Positions 51,116 to 60,178 of a stretch of 64,000 bases of DNA are shown here, piece after piece. The notes under the pieces were generated by a model that saw nothing but the letters and a program-made list of their open reading frames with translations, had not been told where the DNA came from and did no database searches. How positions within the stretch are numbered: the stretch's first letter is position 1; each line of letters starts with the position of its first letter. Origin of the DNA: an uncultured Eubacterium sp. (lineage in GTDB: Bacteria > Bacillota > Clostridia > Oscillospirales > Acutalibacteraceae); the NCBI GenBank assembly GCA_910577195.1, contig CAJTLP010000005.1, positions 124,001 through 188,000 of the forward strand, written 5' to 3'. The position numbers were made by a program, and so were the translations under genes.

Positions 51116-51567
51116 TATTTAAGCTCCCTGCTTTCAAGAATAATGGTAACAGGTCCGTCATTTAAAAGAGATACCTTCATATCCGCACCGAATTCACCTG
51201 TATCAACCTTTTCAACGCCTGCTTTTCTCAGTTCATCAACAAAGTACATATAAAGCTCATTTGCAATGTCAGGAGGTGCGGATGCTGTAAAGCTGGGTCT
51301 CCTGCCGTGTGAACAGTCTGCACATAAGGTAAACTGAGAAACCACTAATATTTCTCCGGAAATGTCAAGGCAGGATAAATTCATTTTACCGTTTTCATCC
51401 TCAAAAATACGTAGTACAGGAATCTTTTTTATCAGCTTATCCGCATCTGCTTTTGTATCACCCTGCTCAACACCGAGCAGAAGCATAAGTCCTTTATCTG
51501 TTTTGCCAACCTCTTTGCCGTCAATAACGACAGAGGAATAGGAAACTCTTTGAATCACAGCTTTCAT
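51115..51567 (-). CDS. dtd: D-aminoacyl-tRNA deacylase
   Basis: 150 residues. Removes D-amino acids mischarged onto tRNA. SQFTLCADCSHGRRPSF (about 80-96) has the SQFTLxAD motif, and LLNDGPVTIIL carries the cis-Pro Gly-Pro motif of the active site. MKAVIQRVSYSSV is the standard start. One-base stop-start overlap with relA (UAAUG). Confidence 0.97.
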   Translation of the reverse strand: MKAVIQRVSYSSVVIDGKEVGKTDKGLMLLLGVEQGDTKADADKLIKKIPVLRIFEDENGKMNLSCLDISGEILVVSQFTLCADCSHGRRPSFTASAPPDIANELYMYFVDELRKAGVEKVDTGEFGADMKVSLLNDGPVTIILESRELK

Positions 51568-53774
51568 CAGTTACCACTTCTTTCAATATGATAAACGCCG
51601 TCAACCTTTCTGAGCAGCTTCAATACACTTTCAAGATGCTCTTTGGAATTGACGGAAATCGTCATTGTTGTAAGGCAGTTGCCCTCATTAATCGGTCTTG
51701 CATTAATGGAGTGAATTTTCACGTGGGCAGTTGCCATTTTTGTTGTGATATCCAGCACAACACCGTCACGGTCAATGGCATAAACATCAATTGTTGACCT
51801 TGCCTCAACCTGAATACTGCTGTCCCAATGGCAGTTCACCCAGCGCTCAGGCTCAGAGGAATGTGCAATATCCGTCGGTACATTCACGCAGTCACGTCTG
51901 TGAACGGTCAATCCTGTGCCACGATTGATAAATCCGATAATCGGTTCACCGGGTATAGGTGAACAGCAGCGTGCCATTTTAATAAGGCAGTTGTCTATCC
52001 CCTCAACCACAACGCCATTGCTGTTTTTTGAAGAGGTGTTATCCTCCACATTTATCATCGGCTTAGGTGCAACAGCAGGCTCCTTAGGTTTCCAGTTGCG
52101 GTTATACTCGTCCTTTATACCGGGCATAAGGCGTGTAATCTGTATACCGCCGTAGCCGACTGCAGCATAAAAATCATCCAGCTCTGCAAAATGCTGACGC
52201 TCAGCAATCTTTTCAATAAACTTTTCATACTGCTCACTATCAAGACGGATAAAGTTACGTTTGAACTCGCGTTCTACCTCAGCCTTGCCGTTGACAATAT
52301 TTTCGTCACGCTTTTCTTTTTTAAACCAGGAGCGGATTTTACTCCTTGATTCACCTGTTTTCACGATATTCAGCCAGTCACGGCTCGGTCCTTTACCCTG
52401 CTGATTGGATGTAAGAATTTCAACTATCTCACCTGTTTTAACCTTATAATCCAGATTGACAATTTTACCGTTAACCTTAGCGCCGACCATTTTGTTGCCA
52501 ACTGCCGAATGAATAGCATAGGCAAAGTCAATAACCGTTGCACCCTTTGGCAGAGCCTTTACATCGCCTCTTGGTGTGAACACATAAATTTCCTCAATGG
52601 AAAGGTCACCCTTGATATTGGCAACAAGCTCTTCGGCATTTTCGGTTTCATTGCCGGTTTCAAGGATTCTGTGAACCCATTCAAGCTGGCTGTCCATTTT
52701 ATCATTTCCGCCCTTGCCCAGCTTATATTTCCAGTGGGCAGCAATACCGTATTCAGCCGTTTTGTGCATATCCCATGTACGAATCTGAATTTCAAACGGT
52801 ATTCCTGATTTGCTCAGAACAGTTGTATGGAGCGACTGATATCTGTTTGGCTTGGGCATAGAGATATAGTCCTTAAATCTGCCGGGAAGCGGCTTGAACA
52901 TATCGTGCACTATACCAAGTGCATTATAACAGTCAATCATAGAATCAACAATAATTCTGACTGCGTAGATATCAAAAATCTGTTCAAAATTTTTACCCTT
53001 GATATAAACCTTACGGAAAATACCGTGTACGGATTTCACACGCGAGGTAATCATAGCGTTATCCATAACAGGCATAATTTTATCACTTATCTGATTTTTA
53101 ATATCGTTTAAAAATTTCTCGCCCTGTTCCTTTTTCATAGAAAGATTTTTTTCTATTTCCTTATAGGCAATGGGGTCAAGATAATAAATTGCTAAATCTT
53201 CAAGCTCTTCCTTTATAGGACGGATACCGAGACGGTGCGCAATGGGAGCATAAATCTCCAGCGTTTCCAGACTTTTTTCACGCTGCTTGTATTCCGGCCA
53301 GAATTTTGCCGTACGCATATTATGAAGGCGGTCGCAAAGCTTGATGATAATAACCCTGATATCCTCATTCATTGCAATAAACATTTTACGGATATTCTCT
53401 GCCTGTACCTCCTCACGTGTGGAAAGAGGAATCTGACCAAGCTTGGTTACACCGTCAACGAGCAGTGCAATTTCGTCACCGAATTCCTTTTTGATATAAT
53501 CCAGATCATATTCCGTGTCCTCCACAACATCGTGAAGAAGAGCACCGATTATACACTCATTATCCATACCCAGTGCAAAAAGAATTTCCGCAACAGCAAC
53601 AGGGTGCATAATATAAGGCTCACCTGAACGCCTGCGCTGATTTTTATGGGCATCGCGGGCAAGGTTATATGCCTTTTCAATTTTAGCACAGTCATACTGT
53701 GAACTGCTTTTTACCTTTTCGAAAAAAGTCTGAAAGCCGTCGTTGTATTCCTGATCATAAACTGTATCAATCAA
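51567..53774 (-). CDS. relA: RelA/SpoT-family (p)ppGpp synthetase/hydrolase
   Basis: 735 residues, the long Rel enzyme. HD hydrolase domain (about 45-155, with GALLHDVVEDTEYD and CDRLHNMRTA), synthetase (about 235-350, RVKSVHGIFRKV, YQSLHTTVL), TGS (about 395-455, VFTPRGDVKALPKGATVI), zinc finger region (ARCCSPIPGEPIIGF) and ACT domain at the C-terminus. An intact HD motif suggests hydrolysis as well as synthesis, the bifunctional Rel of Firmicutes. It overlaps recJ by 8 bases and shares the transcript that starts at hisZ-hisG. Confidence 0.97.
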   Translation of the reverse strand: MIDTVYDQEYNDGFQTFFEKVKSSSQYDCAKIEKAYNLARDAHKNQRRRSGEPYIMHPVAVAEILFALGMDNECIIGALLHDVVEDTEYDLDYIKKEFGDEIALLVDGVTKLGQIPLSTREEVQAENIRKMFIAMNEDIRVIIIKLCDRLHNMRTAKFWPEYKQREKSLETLEIYAPIAHRLGIRPIKEELEDLAIYYLDPIAYKEIEKNLSMKKEQGEKFLNDIKNQISDKIMPVMDNAMITSRVKSVHGIFRKVYIKGKNFEQIFDIYAVRIIVDSMIDCYNALGIVHDMFKPLPGRFKDYISMPKPNRYQSLHTTVLSKSGIPFEIQIRTWDMHKTAEYGIAAHWKYKLGKGGNDKMDSQLEWVHRILETGNETENAEELVANIKGDLSIEEIYVFTPRGDVKALPKGATVIDFAYAIHSAVGNKMVGAKVNGKIVNLDYKVKTGEIVEILTSNQQGKGPSRDWLNIVKTGESRSKIRSWFKKEKRDENIVNGKAEVEREFKRNFIRLDSEQYEKFIEKIAERQHFAELDDFYAAVGYGGIQITRLMPGIKDEYNRNWKPKEPAVAPKPMINVEDNTSSKNSNGVVVEGIDNCLIKMARCCSPIPGEPIIGFINRGTGLTVHRRDCVNVPTDIAHSSEPERWVNCHWDSSIQVEARSTIDVYAIDRDGVVLDITTKMATAHVKIHSINARPINEGNCLTTMTISVNSKEHLESVLKLLRKVDGVYHIERSGN

Positions 53775-55800
53775 TTTTAAGCCTTCCCTTCAGGGTTTTC
53801 ATTATATTTGTTTCATTGAGGGAAACCTTCCCCTCTGTCTGATTAAGTATTACCTTTTCGCCGTCACGGCTTATCAGCCCTGCTTCACAAAAAGCCTCAA
53901 GTGCAAAAAAGAGCTGACCGTATGTAACCGACTGCTTTACAGCAAAATACAAATCATCAAAGCTGTACTGCCAGCCCTTGTTCTGTTTTAAAAATCTGTA
54001 TATATCGCCGCAGATATCCCTGTTGGGATATAACGATACATCACCATTGTGTCCGAGTTTAAAAAGTTCAAGCTCATTTTTTTCTTTAAAATATTGATCA
54101 TCATCTATTCCGTTCGGTCTGATGTCCTCAGCACGTATGGAAAGATAATATCTTCCTTTAAAATAATTTTTAGACACCTTGATTGCCACATCAATGGAAT
54201 CTCCTGCCTTATATGGGAACTCGTCAACGGTTGTTTTGAACTTAACAATTTTAAAGTTTTTCCCCTTTTTCTGCACTTCAAGCCGAATATGCTTGCCCTC
54301 ACCAATCGGAGTTACAGAGACCAGTGTAACATTGAACAAGCCGAAAACAGGCTGAGCATTATCCGCACCGTAAGGCTCAAGACTTGAAAGGTTATCCACA
54401 AGGTCCGTATTCAGATAAAACGGTGACAGCTTGCAGTCAAGACGCAGCGAGCAGGCAGGCATTACCTCGTATTTTCTGACAGCATAATCATTGATGCATT
54501 CTCTGAAAGCATCTATATTTTCTTTTACAATGCCAAGTCCTGCAGCAAGCGGATGTCCGCCAAAATGGGTGAGCAAATCCGAGCAAGAGGAAATAGCATC
54601 AAAAATATTAAAGCCGTCAACACTTCGTGCTGAACCGGTACACTTTCCGTCCTCATCCATTCCGATAATAATTGCCGGCTTTCCGTAAGCTGAAACGATA
54701 TGAGAGGCTACGATACCGATAACGCCGTGATGATAATTTTCACCGGCGATAACGATTACACGATTCTCCACAAGCTCAGGATAATCTGCAATTCTCTGCT
54801 TAATATCATCAAGGATATTTGACTCAACCTCATGCCTGTGATTATTTTCAAGATTCAGCTGCTCTGCCTTAAAACGAGCATCCTCATAATCATCACTGAT
54901 AAGCAGTTCAACTGCTTTTGACGCATGATCCATTCTGCCTGCCGCATTGATACGAGGACAAAGCTGAAATGCCACATCAACCGAACTTATATCATCCTCA
55001 GAATTACCTGCTGCCTGACGAAGTGCAGCAATACCGATTCTTGAATCGTTGTTGATCAGCTCAAGACCATATTTGACAAAGGCTCTGTTTTCACTCTTAA
55101 GCGGAACAACATCGCCGATTGTACCGATAGCAACAAGGTCAGCATACTGTTCAAGCATTTCGCTTACATCACCGTCATAGAGTGCACAGGCGAGCTTGAA
55201 AGCAACACCCACACCTGCAAACTCCCTGAACTTGATATCATTATCCTCACGATGCGGATTGACCACTGCACAGGCTCTCGGCAGTGCATCACCAATTTGA
55301 TGATGGTCAGTAACCACCAGTTCCATACCGAGAGAATAGATATACTCCGCCTCATCAATAGCGGATATACCGTTATCGACAGTAATAATCAAATCCGTAC
55401 CCTGTTCCTTTATTTTGTCAATGGCGGACATATTCATACCATATCCGTCCGTAAGACGATTCGGAATAAAATAGATTACATCAGCACCTATGCTCTCAAA
55501 AAAAGTATAAAGCAGTGCAGTTGATGTTACACCGTCGCAATCGTAGTCGCCGTATATACAGATTTTCTCATCCTTTTCAAGAGCCTCATTAATACGGGAA
55601 ACAGCCTTATCCATATCTTTCAATGAATAAGGCGATGTAAAGGTACAGCCTGAATTGATAAAATCAGAGGCTGAAAGTTCATCATCAATTCCCCTTGAAA
55701 CAAGAAGAAAGGCAATGAACGGATCAATATTCAGTTTTTCACTTAAAAGCGATGCCTTTTCCTTATCGGCATCGGCAACTATCCATCTTTTATGCGACAT
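53767..55800 (-). CDS. recJ: Single-stranded-DNA-specific exonuclease RecJ
   Basis: 677 residues. DHH/DHHA1 5'-3' exonuclease of recombination and mismatch repair. CIYGDYDCDGVTST, ITVDNGI, VVTDHHQIGD are the Mn-binding motifs, FGGHPLAAGL is motif in DHHA1, followed by an OB fold and a 90-residue C-terminal extension. The ATG overlaps the hisE stop in TAATG, so recJ is translationally linked to the his genes. Confidence 0.96.
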   Translation of the reverse strand: MSHKRWIVADADKEKASLLSEKLNIDPFIAFLLVSRGIDDELSASDFINSGCTFTSPYSLKDMDKAVSRINEALEKDEKICIYGDYDCDGVTSTALLYTFFESIGADVIYFIPNRLTDGYGMNMSAIDKIKEQGTDLIITVDNGISAIDEAEYIYSLGMELVVTDHHQIGDALPRACAVVNPHREDNDIKFREFAGVGVAFKLACALYDGDVSEMLEQYADLVAIGTIGDVVPLKSENRAFVKYGLELINNDSRIGIAALRQAAGNSEDDISSVDVAFQLCPRINAAGRMDHASKAVELLISDDYEDARFKAEQLNLENNHRHEVESNILDDIKQRIADYPELVENRVIVIAGENYHHGVIGIVASHIVSAYGKPAIIIGMDEDGKCTGSARSVDGFNIFDAISSCSDLLTHFGGHPLAAGLGIVKENIDAFRECINDYAVRKYEVMPACSLRLDCKLSPFYLNTDLVDNLSSLEPYGADNAQPVFGLFNVTLVSVTPIGEGKHIRLEVQKKGKNFKIVKFKTTVDEFPYKAGDSIDVAIKVSKNYFKGRYYLSIRAEDIRPNGIDDDQYFKEKNELELFKLGHNGDVSLYPNRDICGDIYRFLKQNKGWQYSFDDLYFAVKQSVTYGQLFFALEAFCEAGLISRDGEKVILNQTEGKVSLNETNIMKTLKGRLKID

Positions 55801-56123
55801 TATGTATTCTTATCTACCACGTGAAATTTTTTCAGGTTTCCTGCTTTGGCTGCTCTTTTTTCAAGCTCAGCCTCAATATCCTCAGGCGTGATACCCTGAT
55901 TCGCCATCATAACAAGTGTATGATAAATAAGGTCTGTAATTTCATATACGGTTTCCTCTTTATCATTATTTTTAGCGGCGATTACCATTTCAGTACATTC
56001 CTCGCCGACCTTTTTTAAAATCTTGTCAATTCCCTTTTCAAAAAGATAGCAGGTATAAGAACCCTCCTGCTGATCAGCCTTTCTGTCCAGAATGGTCTGA
56101 TATTCATTCTTAATATAATCCAT
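55800..56123 (-). CDS. hisE: Phosphoribosyl-ATP pyrophosphatase
   Basis: 107 residues. Second step of histidine synthesis, hydrolysing PR-ATP to PR-AMP. GSYTCYLFEKGIDKILKKVGEECTEMVIAAK and YEITDLIYHTLVMM contain the acidic E-x-x-E and E-x-x-D side chains of the MazG-like fold. Unlike E. coli and many others it is not fused with HisI. Starts one base after the hisI end. Confidence 0.96.
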   Translation of the reverse strand: MDYIKNEYQTILDRKADQQEGSYTCYLFEKGIDKILKKVGEECTEMVIAAKNNDKEETVYEITDLIYHTLVMMANQGITPEDIEAELEKRAAKAGNLKKFHVVDKNT

Positions 56124-56449
56124 TAAAAATCTCCTTCAATTTTATTAAAGAAACACGAATGATTACCTGTATGGCAGGCAGCACCTGTCTGAACCACTTT
56201 AATTAAAAGCGTATCATCATCGCAGTCACCATGAATGGAAACGATTTTCTGCAGATGTCCTGAGGTAGCCCCCTTGTTCCAGAGCTCCTGCCTTGAACGC
56301 GACCAGAACCAGGTATAGCCTGTTTCCAGTGTTTTCTGCATGGATTCCCTGTTCATATAGGCGAGCATAAGCACCTCGCCTGTTGACTCCTCCTGCACAA
56401 TGGCAGGAATTAAATCAGCCTTTTTAAAATACTTTTCTACATCAATCAT
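56123..56449 (-). CDS. hisI: Phosphoribosyl-AMP cyclohydrolase
   Basis: 108 residues. Opens the purine ring of PR-AMP. MLAYMNRESM, TWFWSRSRQELWNKGATSGH and the Mg/Zn set DCDDD followed by CHTGNHSCF are intact. Overlaps hisA by 4 bases and hisE by one. Confidence 0.97.
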   Translation of the reverse strand: MIDVEKYFKKADLIPAIVQEESTGEVLMLAYMNRESMQKTLETGYTWFWSRSRQELWNKGATSGHLQKIVSIHGDCDDDTLLIKVVQTGAACHTGNHSCFFNKIEGDF

Positions 56450-57159
56450 TTACAAGCCTCCACTGCGTCAGCAAGATTAAGTGTGCCTTCATAAAGGCTT
56501 TTGCCGCATATAGCGCCATACAATCCACTGTCACGCAGATTGATTATATCATTGATATTTGTAACACCGCCTGAGGCCGTTATATCACAGGACACGGCAT
56601 TGTTGATTTCATTAAGCTGTTCCAGGTTAGGACCTGAAAGTGTACCGTCCTTGCTGATATCCGTAAAGATAATTGTTTTCACGCCCACTGCCTCCATCTG
56701 TTTTGCCAGGTCGGTAAAATAAACATCACTGCTTTCCATCCAGCCCTCTGTGGCAGCATATCCGTTTTTTGCGTCAATTCCAGCTGCAATGATATCACCA
56801 AACTCCTTAACAGCCTCTTTAACAAGCTGAGGATTTTTCAGTGCAACAGAACCGAGAATAATCCTGCTGATACCGTTGTTGACATAAAAATCAATATCCT
56901 TCATTGTACGGATACCACCACCAAGCTCAACCTTAAGCGAGGTTTCTTTCGTAACGGAAATAAAGGTATCTGCATTCACAGGCTCTTTTTTGAGAGAGCC
57001 GTCAAGGTCAACCATATGTATCCATTCACAGCCTGCCTTGACAAAGCTGTCCGCAGTTTCAAGTGCATCGGCCGCAACCTGTGCAGCAGTTGAAAAATCG
57101 CCCTTATAAAGTCTTACAGGCTTACCGCCTATAATATCAATCGCAGGAAAAATAATCAT
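56446..57159 (-). CDS. hisA: Phosphoribosylformimino-AICAR ribotide isomerase
   Basis: 237 residues. TIM-barrel isomerase: FPAIDIIGGKPVRLYKGD with the catalytic Asp, GGGIRTMKDIDFYV, TDISKDGTLSGPN (second Asp) and SGGVTNINDI phosphate loops. It is clearly HisA rather than HisF (KNGxxAxxGW, internal DAKNGYAATEGW). hisH and hisF are not present next to it, though the usual order would place them here. Confidence 0.95.
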   Translation of the reverse strand: MIIFPAIDIIGGKPVRLYKGDFSTAAQVAADALETADSFVKAGCEWIHMVDLDGSLKKEPVNADTFISVTKETSLKVELGGGIRTMKDIDFYVNNGISRIILGSVALKNPQLVKEAVKEFGDIIAAGIDAKNGYAATEGWMESSDVYFTDLAKQMEAVGVKTIIFTDISKDGTLSGPNLEQLNEINNAVSCDITASGGVTNINDIINLRDSGLYGAICGKSLYEGTLNLADAVEACK

Positions 57160-57737
57160 TAAAGAACTCCTTTTGTTGAAAGGACTGAGCCGTCCTGATT
57201 TTTGCGTGTGGCAATTTTCATTGCGTGAGCAACAGCCTTGAATATTGCCTCAATCTCATGATGTGCATTGGCACCGTATGGTACGCTGATATGAAGTGTT
57301 ATGCAGGCATTCATTGCAAAGGCTCTGAAAAATTCCTCAGTAACACAGGTTTCATAATCACCGCAAAGCTCCTGCTCAAAGGAAGCTTTGAATACAAGGA
57401 AAGGTCTGTTTGAAATATCAAGAACACAGTTGGCAAGCGCCTCGTCCATAGGGATTGAAAAGGAGCCGTAGCGTACAATACCGCTCATATCACCAAGTGC
57501 TTTTTTAAATGCCATACCCAGTGCAATACCGGTGTCCTCAACCGTATGGTGCGTATCAACCTCCAAATCACCTGTAACCTTAACCTTTAAGCCAAAGCCG
57601 CCGTGAACACCGAAAGCAGTGAGCATATGGTCAAAAAAGCCGATACCTGTTGAAATTTCAACAGCTCCGCCGTCCAGATCAAGCTCCACACAAATCTGCG
57701 TTTCTTTTGTATTTCTTTCAATTACAGCCGTTCTCAT
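57159..57737 (-). CDS. hisB: Imidazoleglycerol-phosphate dehydratase
   Basis: 192 residues, the monofunctional plant/Firmicute form without the phosphatase domain. GIGFFDHMLTAFGVHGGF and DTHHTVEDTGIALG hold the Mn-binding His and Glu residues, matched later by NAHHEIEAIFKA. The histidinol-phosphate phosphatase must be elsewhere. Stop and hisA start overlap by one base. Confidence 0.97.
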   Translation of the reverse strand: MRTAVIERNTKETQICVELDLDGGAVEISTGIGFFDHMLTAFGVHGGFGLKVKVTGDLEVDTHHTVEDTGIALGMAFKKALGDMSGIVRYGSFSIPMDEALANCVLDISNRPFLVFKASFEQELCGDYETCVTEEFFRAFAMNACITLHISVPYGANAHHEIEAIFKAVAHAMKIATRKNQDGSVLSTKGVL

Positions 57738-57752
57738 ACAACTACCCTCTTA

Positions 57753-57956
57753 CTATTCATCTTTAAACAAACTATTCATCAGCTTATCTATTCTTTCTTT
57801 TCTTTCATTTGTTTCTGTTTCATCAACAGAAAGCTTTATCACATCGCCCTCTTTAATTCCTTTTGGGAGAGCAGATATTTTTACATCAAGCATTTCACCG
57901 TTTTCAAGCTCGCAAACAGCAATATTATTTTCAATTCTGTCAATTATCCACTTCAT
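57753..57956 (-). CDS. DUF3006-family small protein
   Basis: 67 residues: a small beta domain (WIIDRIENNIAVCELENGEMLDV) and a charged helix at the end. DUF3006 proteins are found next to ComEC-like MBL hydrolases, as here, but have no known function. The ATG directly follows the TAA of that gene with no gap, so the pair is co-translated. Confidence 0.78.
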   Translation of the reverse strand: MKWIIDRIENNIAVCELENGEMLDVKISALPKGIKEGDVIKLSVDETETNERKERIDKLMNSLFKDE

Positions 57957-58868
57957 TTATTCAACCTCGCATTGAATGTCAAAGCCGTTATTTCCGTCAC
58001 AGGCAATGGTAATCGTTCCGTTTTCATCCGTGCGGTAAATCTGAACACCTGCAGATTCAAAACGCTCAACCGTTTCACTGTGCGGGTGACCATAGGAATT
58101 GCCTGCACCGCAGGAAATCACAGCATATTTTGGACAAACTGCATTTAAGAATTCTGCACTTGATGAAGATTCCGAGCCGTGATGTCCTGTTTTGAGCACA
58201 TCACAGGAAAGGGATTCATAATCCTTTTCAAGCATTTCACTTTCGGAAAGCTCCTCAGCATCGCCAGTAAACAAAAAGGAATTACTGCCATAGCTTATTT
58301 TAACAACGGCAGAATAATTATTCAAGTCTTCATAGGAGCTGTTAACAGGTGCAAGGAATTCTATTTTCAGCTCACTATCCGAATAGACCTCAGTACCTGC
58401 CTTAGCCGTATTTATGGAAAGTCCCTTTTCTGAAATGGTACTGAGCAAATTTTCAAATGTCTTGGTATCTGTTGAGGCTTTGGGCATATAGACTTCGCCG
58501 ACATCAAAGCTGTTTATCACATCACGCATACCGCCGATATGGTCAGCGTGAGGGTGAGTGGCAACAACGTAATCAAGCTCGGAATATCCATAGGCTTCTA
58601 TATCGTCAATGATTGTCTGTGAATACTCAGCCGTGCCTGCATCAATGAGCATACATTCACCATTCGGCAGTTCAATGAACTCACTGTCACCCTGCCCCAC
58701 ATCAAGATAATGAACTACAATATTTTCACCGTTCGTCTTAATCTGATTTACAGGCTTATCACTATGATTCTGACTGTTAACAGCAGACAGAACCGACGGA
58801 ATTATAATCAGAAGCAAAACAATGATTACAGGAACCGGTGTTTTCTTTTTATTTCGTTTATTACTCAT
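57957..58868 (-). CDS. ComEC-like MBL-fold hydrolase (membrane-anchored)
   Basis: 303 residues. N-terminal transmembrane anchor (about 12-30), then the MBL domain as in the C-terminal part of ComEC/Rec2: HYLDVGQGDSEFIELPNGE, ATHPHADHIGGM, FTGDAEE, LKTGHHGSESSSS and ISCGAGNSYGHP. It lacks the ComEC channel, so it is a solo extracellular metallo-hydrolase, perhaps a nuclease or phosphodiesterase. Inserted between hisD (4-base ATGA overlap) and hisB. Confidence 0.85.
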   Translation of the reverse strand: MSNKRNKKKTPVPVIIVLLLIIIPSVLSAVNSQNHSDKPVNQIKTNGENIVVHYLDVGQGDSEFIELPNGECMLIDAGTAEYSQTIIDDIEAYGYSELDYVVATHPHADHIGGMRDVINSFDVGEVYMPKASTDTKTFENLLSTISEKGLSINTAKAGTEVYSDSELKIEFLAPVNSSYEDLNNYSAVVKISYGSNSFLFTGDAEELSESEMLEKDYESLSCDVLKTGHHGSESSSSAEFLNAVCPKYAVISCGAGNSYGHPHSETVERFESAGVQIYRTDENGTITIACDGNNGFDIQCEVE

Positions 58869-60148
58869 TCAAATCTGACCTTGATTGAATTCGCGTGAGC
58901 AGTCAGACCCTCTGTATCAGCCAGCTTAACAATATCGTCCTTAGCCTTTCTGAGCTCGTCCTCAGTGTAATAAATAAAGGAGCTTTTCTTAATAAAGCTG
59001 TCAACAGAAAGCGGTGAGAAAAATCTCGCTGTACCGCTTGTCGGCAGAACGTGGTTAGGTCCTGCATAATAATCACCGAGAGGCTCAGGTGAAAAGTTAC
59101 CGAGAAATACAGAGCCTGCATTGTCAATCTTACCTATATACTTAAGCGACTCTTCAACACACATCTCAAGATGCTCAGGTGCAAGCTCGTTTGCAAACTC
59201 AATTGCCTGGTCAAGGTTTTCGCACACAATAATTTCACCGAAATCGTTCAAGGAAGCCTCTATAATCTCCTGTCTTGCAAGGTGCTTAATCTGCTTATCA
59301 ATTTCACGTGCAGTTGCCTTTGCAATATCAGATGATGTGGTAAGGAGAATGGCAGAGGCAAGCTTATCGTGTTCAGCCTGACTCATTAAATCAGCTGCAA
59401 GAAAAGCAGGCTTTGCAGTCTTGTCAGCAACGATAAGTATTTCAGAAGGACCGGCAACCATATCAATATCCACTACTCCGTAAAGAAGCTTTTTTGCAGT
59501 GGCTACAAAAATATTGCCGGGTCCCACAATCTTATCAACCTTCGGTATTTTTTCAGTACCGTAAGCAAGTGCGGCAACAGCCTGTGCACCGCCTACAAGG
59601 AATACCTTATCCACACCTGCCACAGCGGCAGCAGCCATAATATCCGGATTAGGGCTGCCGTCCTTACCAGGAGGCGTAACCATAATAATTTCTTCAACAC
59701 CTGCAATTTTAGCAGGAACTGCATTCATAAGCACAGAGGACGGATAAGCAGCCGTACCGCCAGGTACATAAATACCGACCCTTTTCAGTCCGCGAACACG
59801 CTGACCCATAATAACACCGTTTTCCTGTGTTGTTAACCAGGACTGCTGTGCCTGACGGCTGTGAAAATCGTAAATATTATTCTTAGCATTAATGATCGCT
59901 GATTTAAAATCATCATCAACCATATCAAGATAACTCTGCAGTTCATCCTTTTCGATAACGGTTTTCTTTGGCACAGAGCCGTCAAAACGTACCGTAAATT
60001 CCCTTACGGCAGTATCACCCTGTTCTTTAACAGAGTTGATGATATTCGTTACAATCCGGGTGATTTTTTCATCTGTTTCACCGGCACGTTTTTTCAGATT
60101 TTCAATTAAAGCATATTTTGCTTTGCCGTTTGCTTTTGTTATTTTCAT
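58865..60148 (-). CDS. hisD: Histidinol dehydrogenase
   Basis: 427 residues. Last two oxidations of histidine synthesis, NAD- and Zn-dependent. GVIMGQRVRGLKRVGIYVPGGTAAYPSSVLM, VAGPSEILIV, AEHDKLASAIL and GPNHVLPTSGTARFFSPL (catalytic/metal His residues) are intact. Starts about 30 bases after the hisZ-hisG stop. Confidence 0.97.
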   Translation of the reverse strand: MKITKANGKAKYALIENLKKRAGETDEKITRIVTNIINSVKEQGDTAVREFTVRFDGSVPKKTVIEKDELQSYLDMVDDDFKSAIINAKNNIYDFHSRQAQQSWLTTQENGVIMGQRVRGLKRVGIYVPGGTAAYPSSVLMNAVPAKIAGVEEIIMVTPPGKDGSPNPDIMAAAAVAGVDKVFLVGGAQAVAALAYGTEKIPKVDKIVGPGNIFVATAKKLLYGVVDIDMVAGPSEILIVADKTAKPAFLAADLMSQAEHDKLASAILLTTSSDIAKATAREIDKQIKHLARQEIIEASLNDFGEIIVCENLDQAIEFANELAPEHLEMCVEESLKYIGKIDNAGSVFLGNFSPEPLGDYYAGPNHVLPTSGTARFFSPLSVDSFIKKSSFIYYTEDELRKAKDDIVKLADTEGLTAHANSIKVRFE

Positions 60149-60178
60149 ATTCCAACCTCCAATAAAACAAGAGTGATA

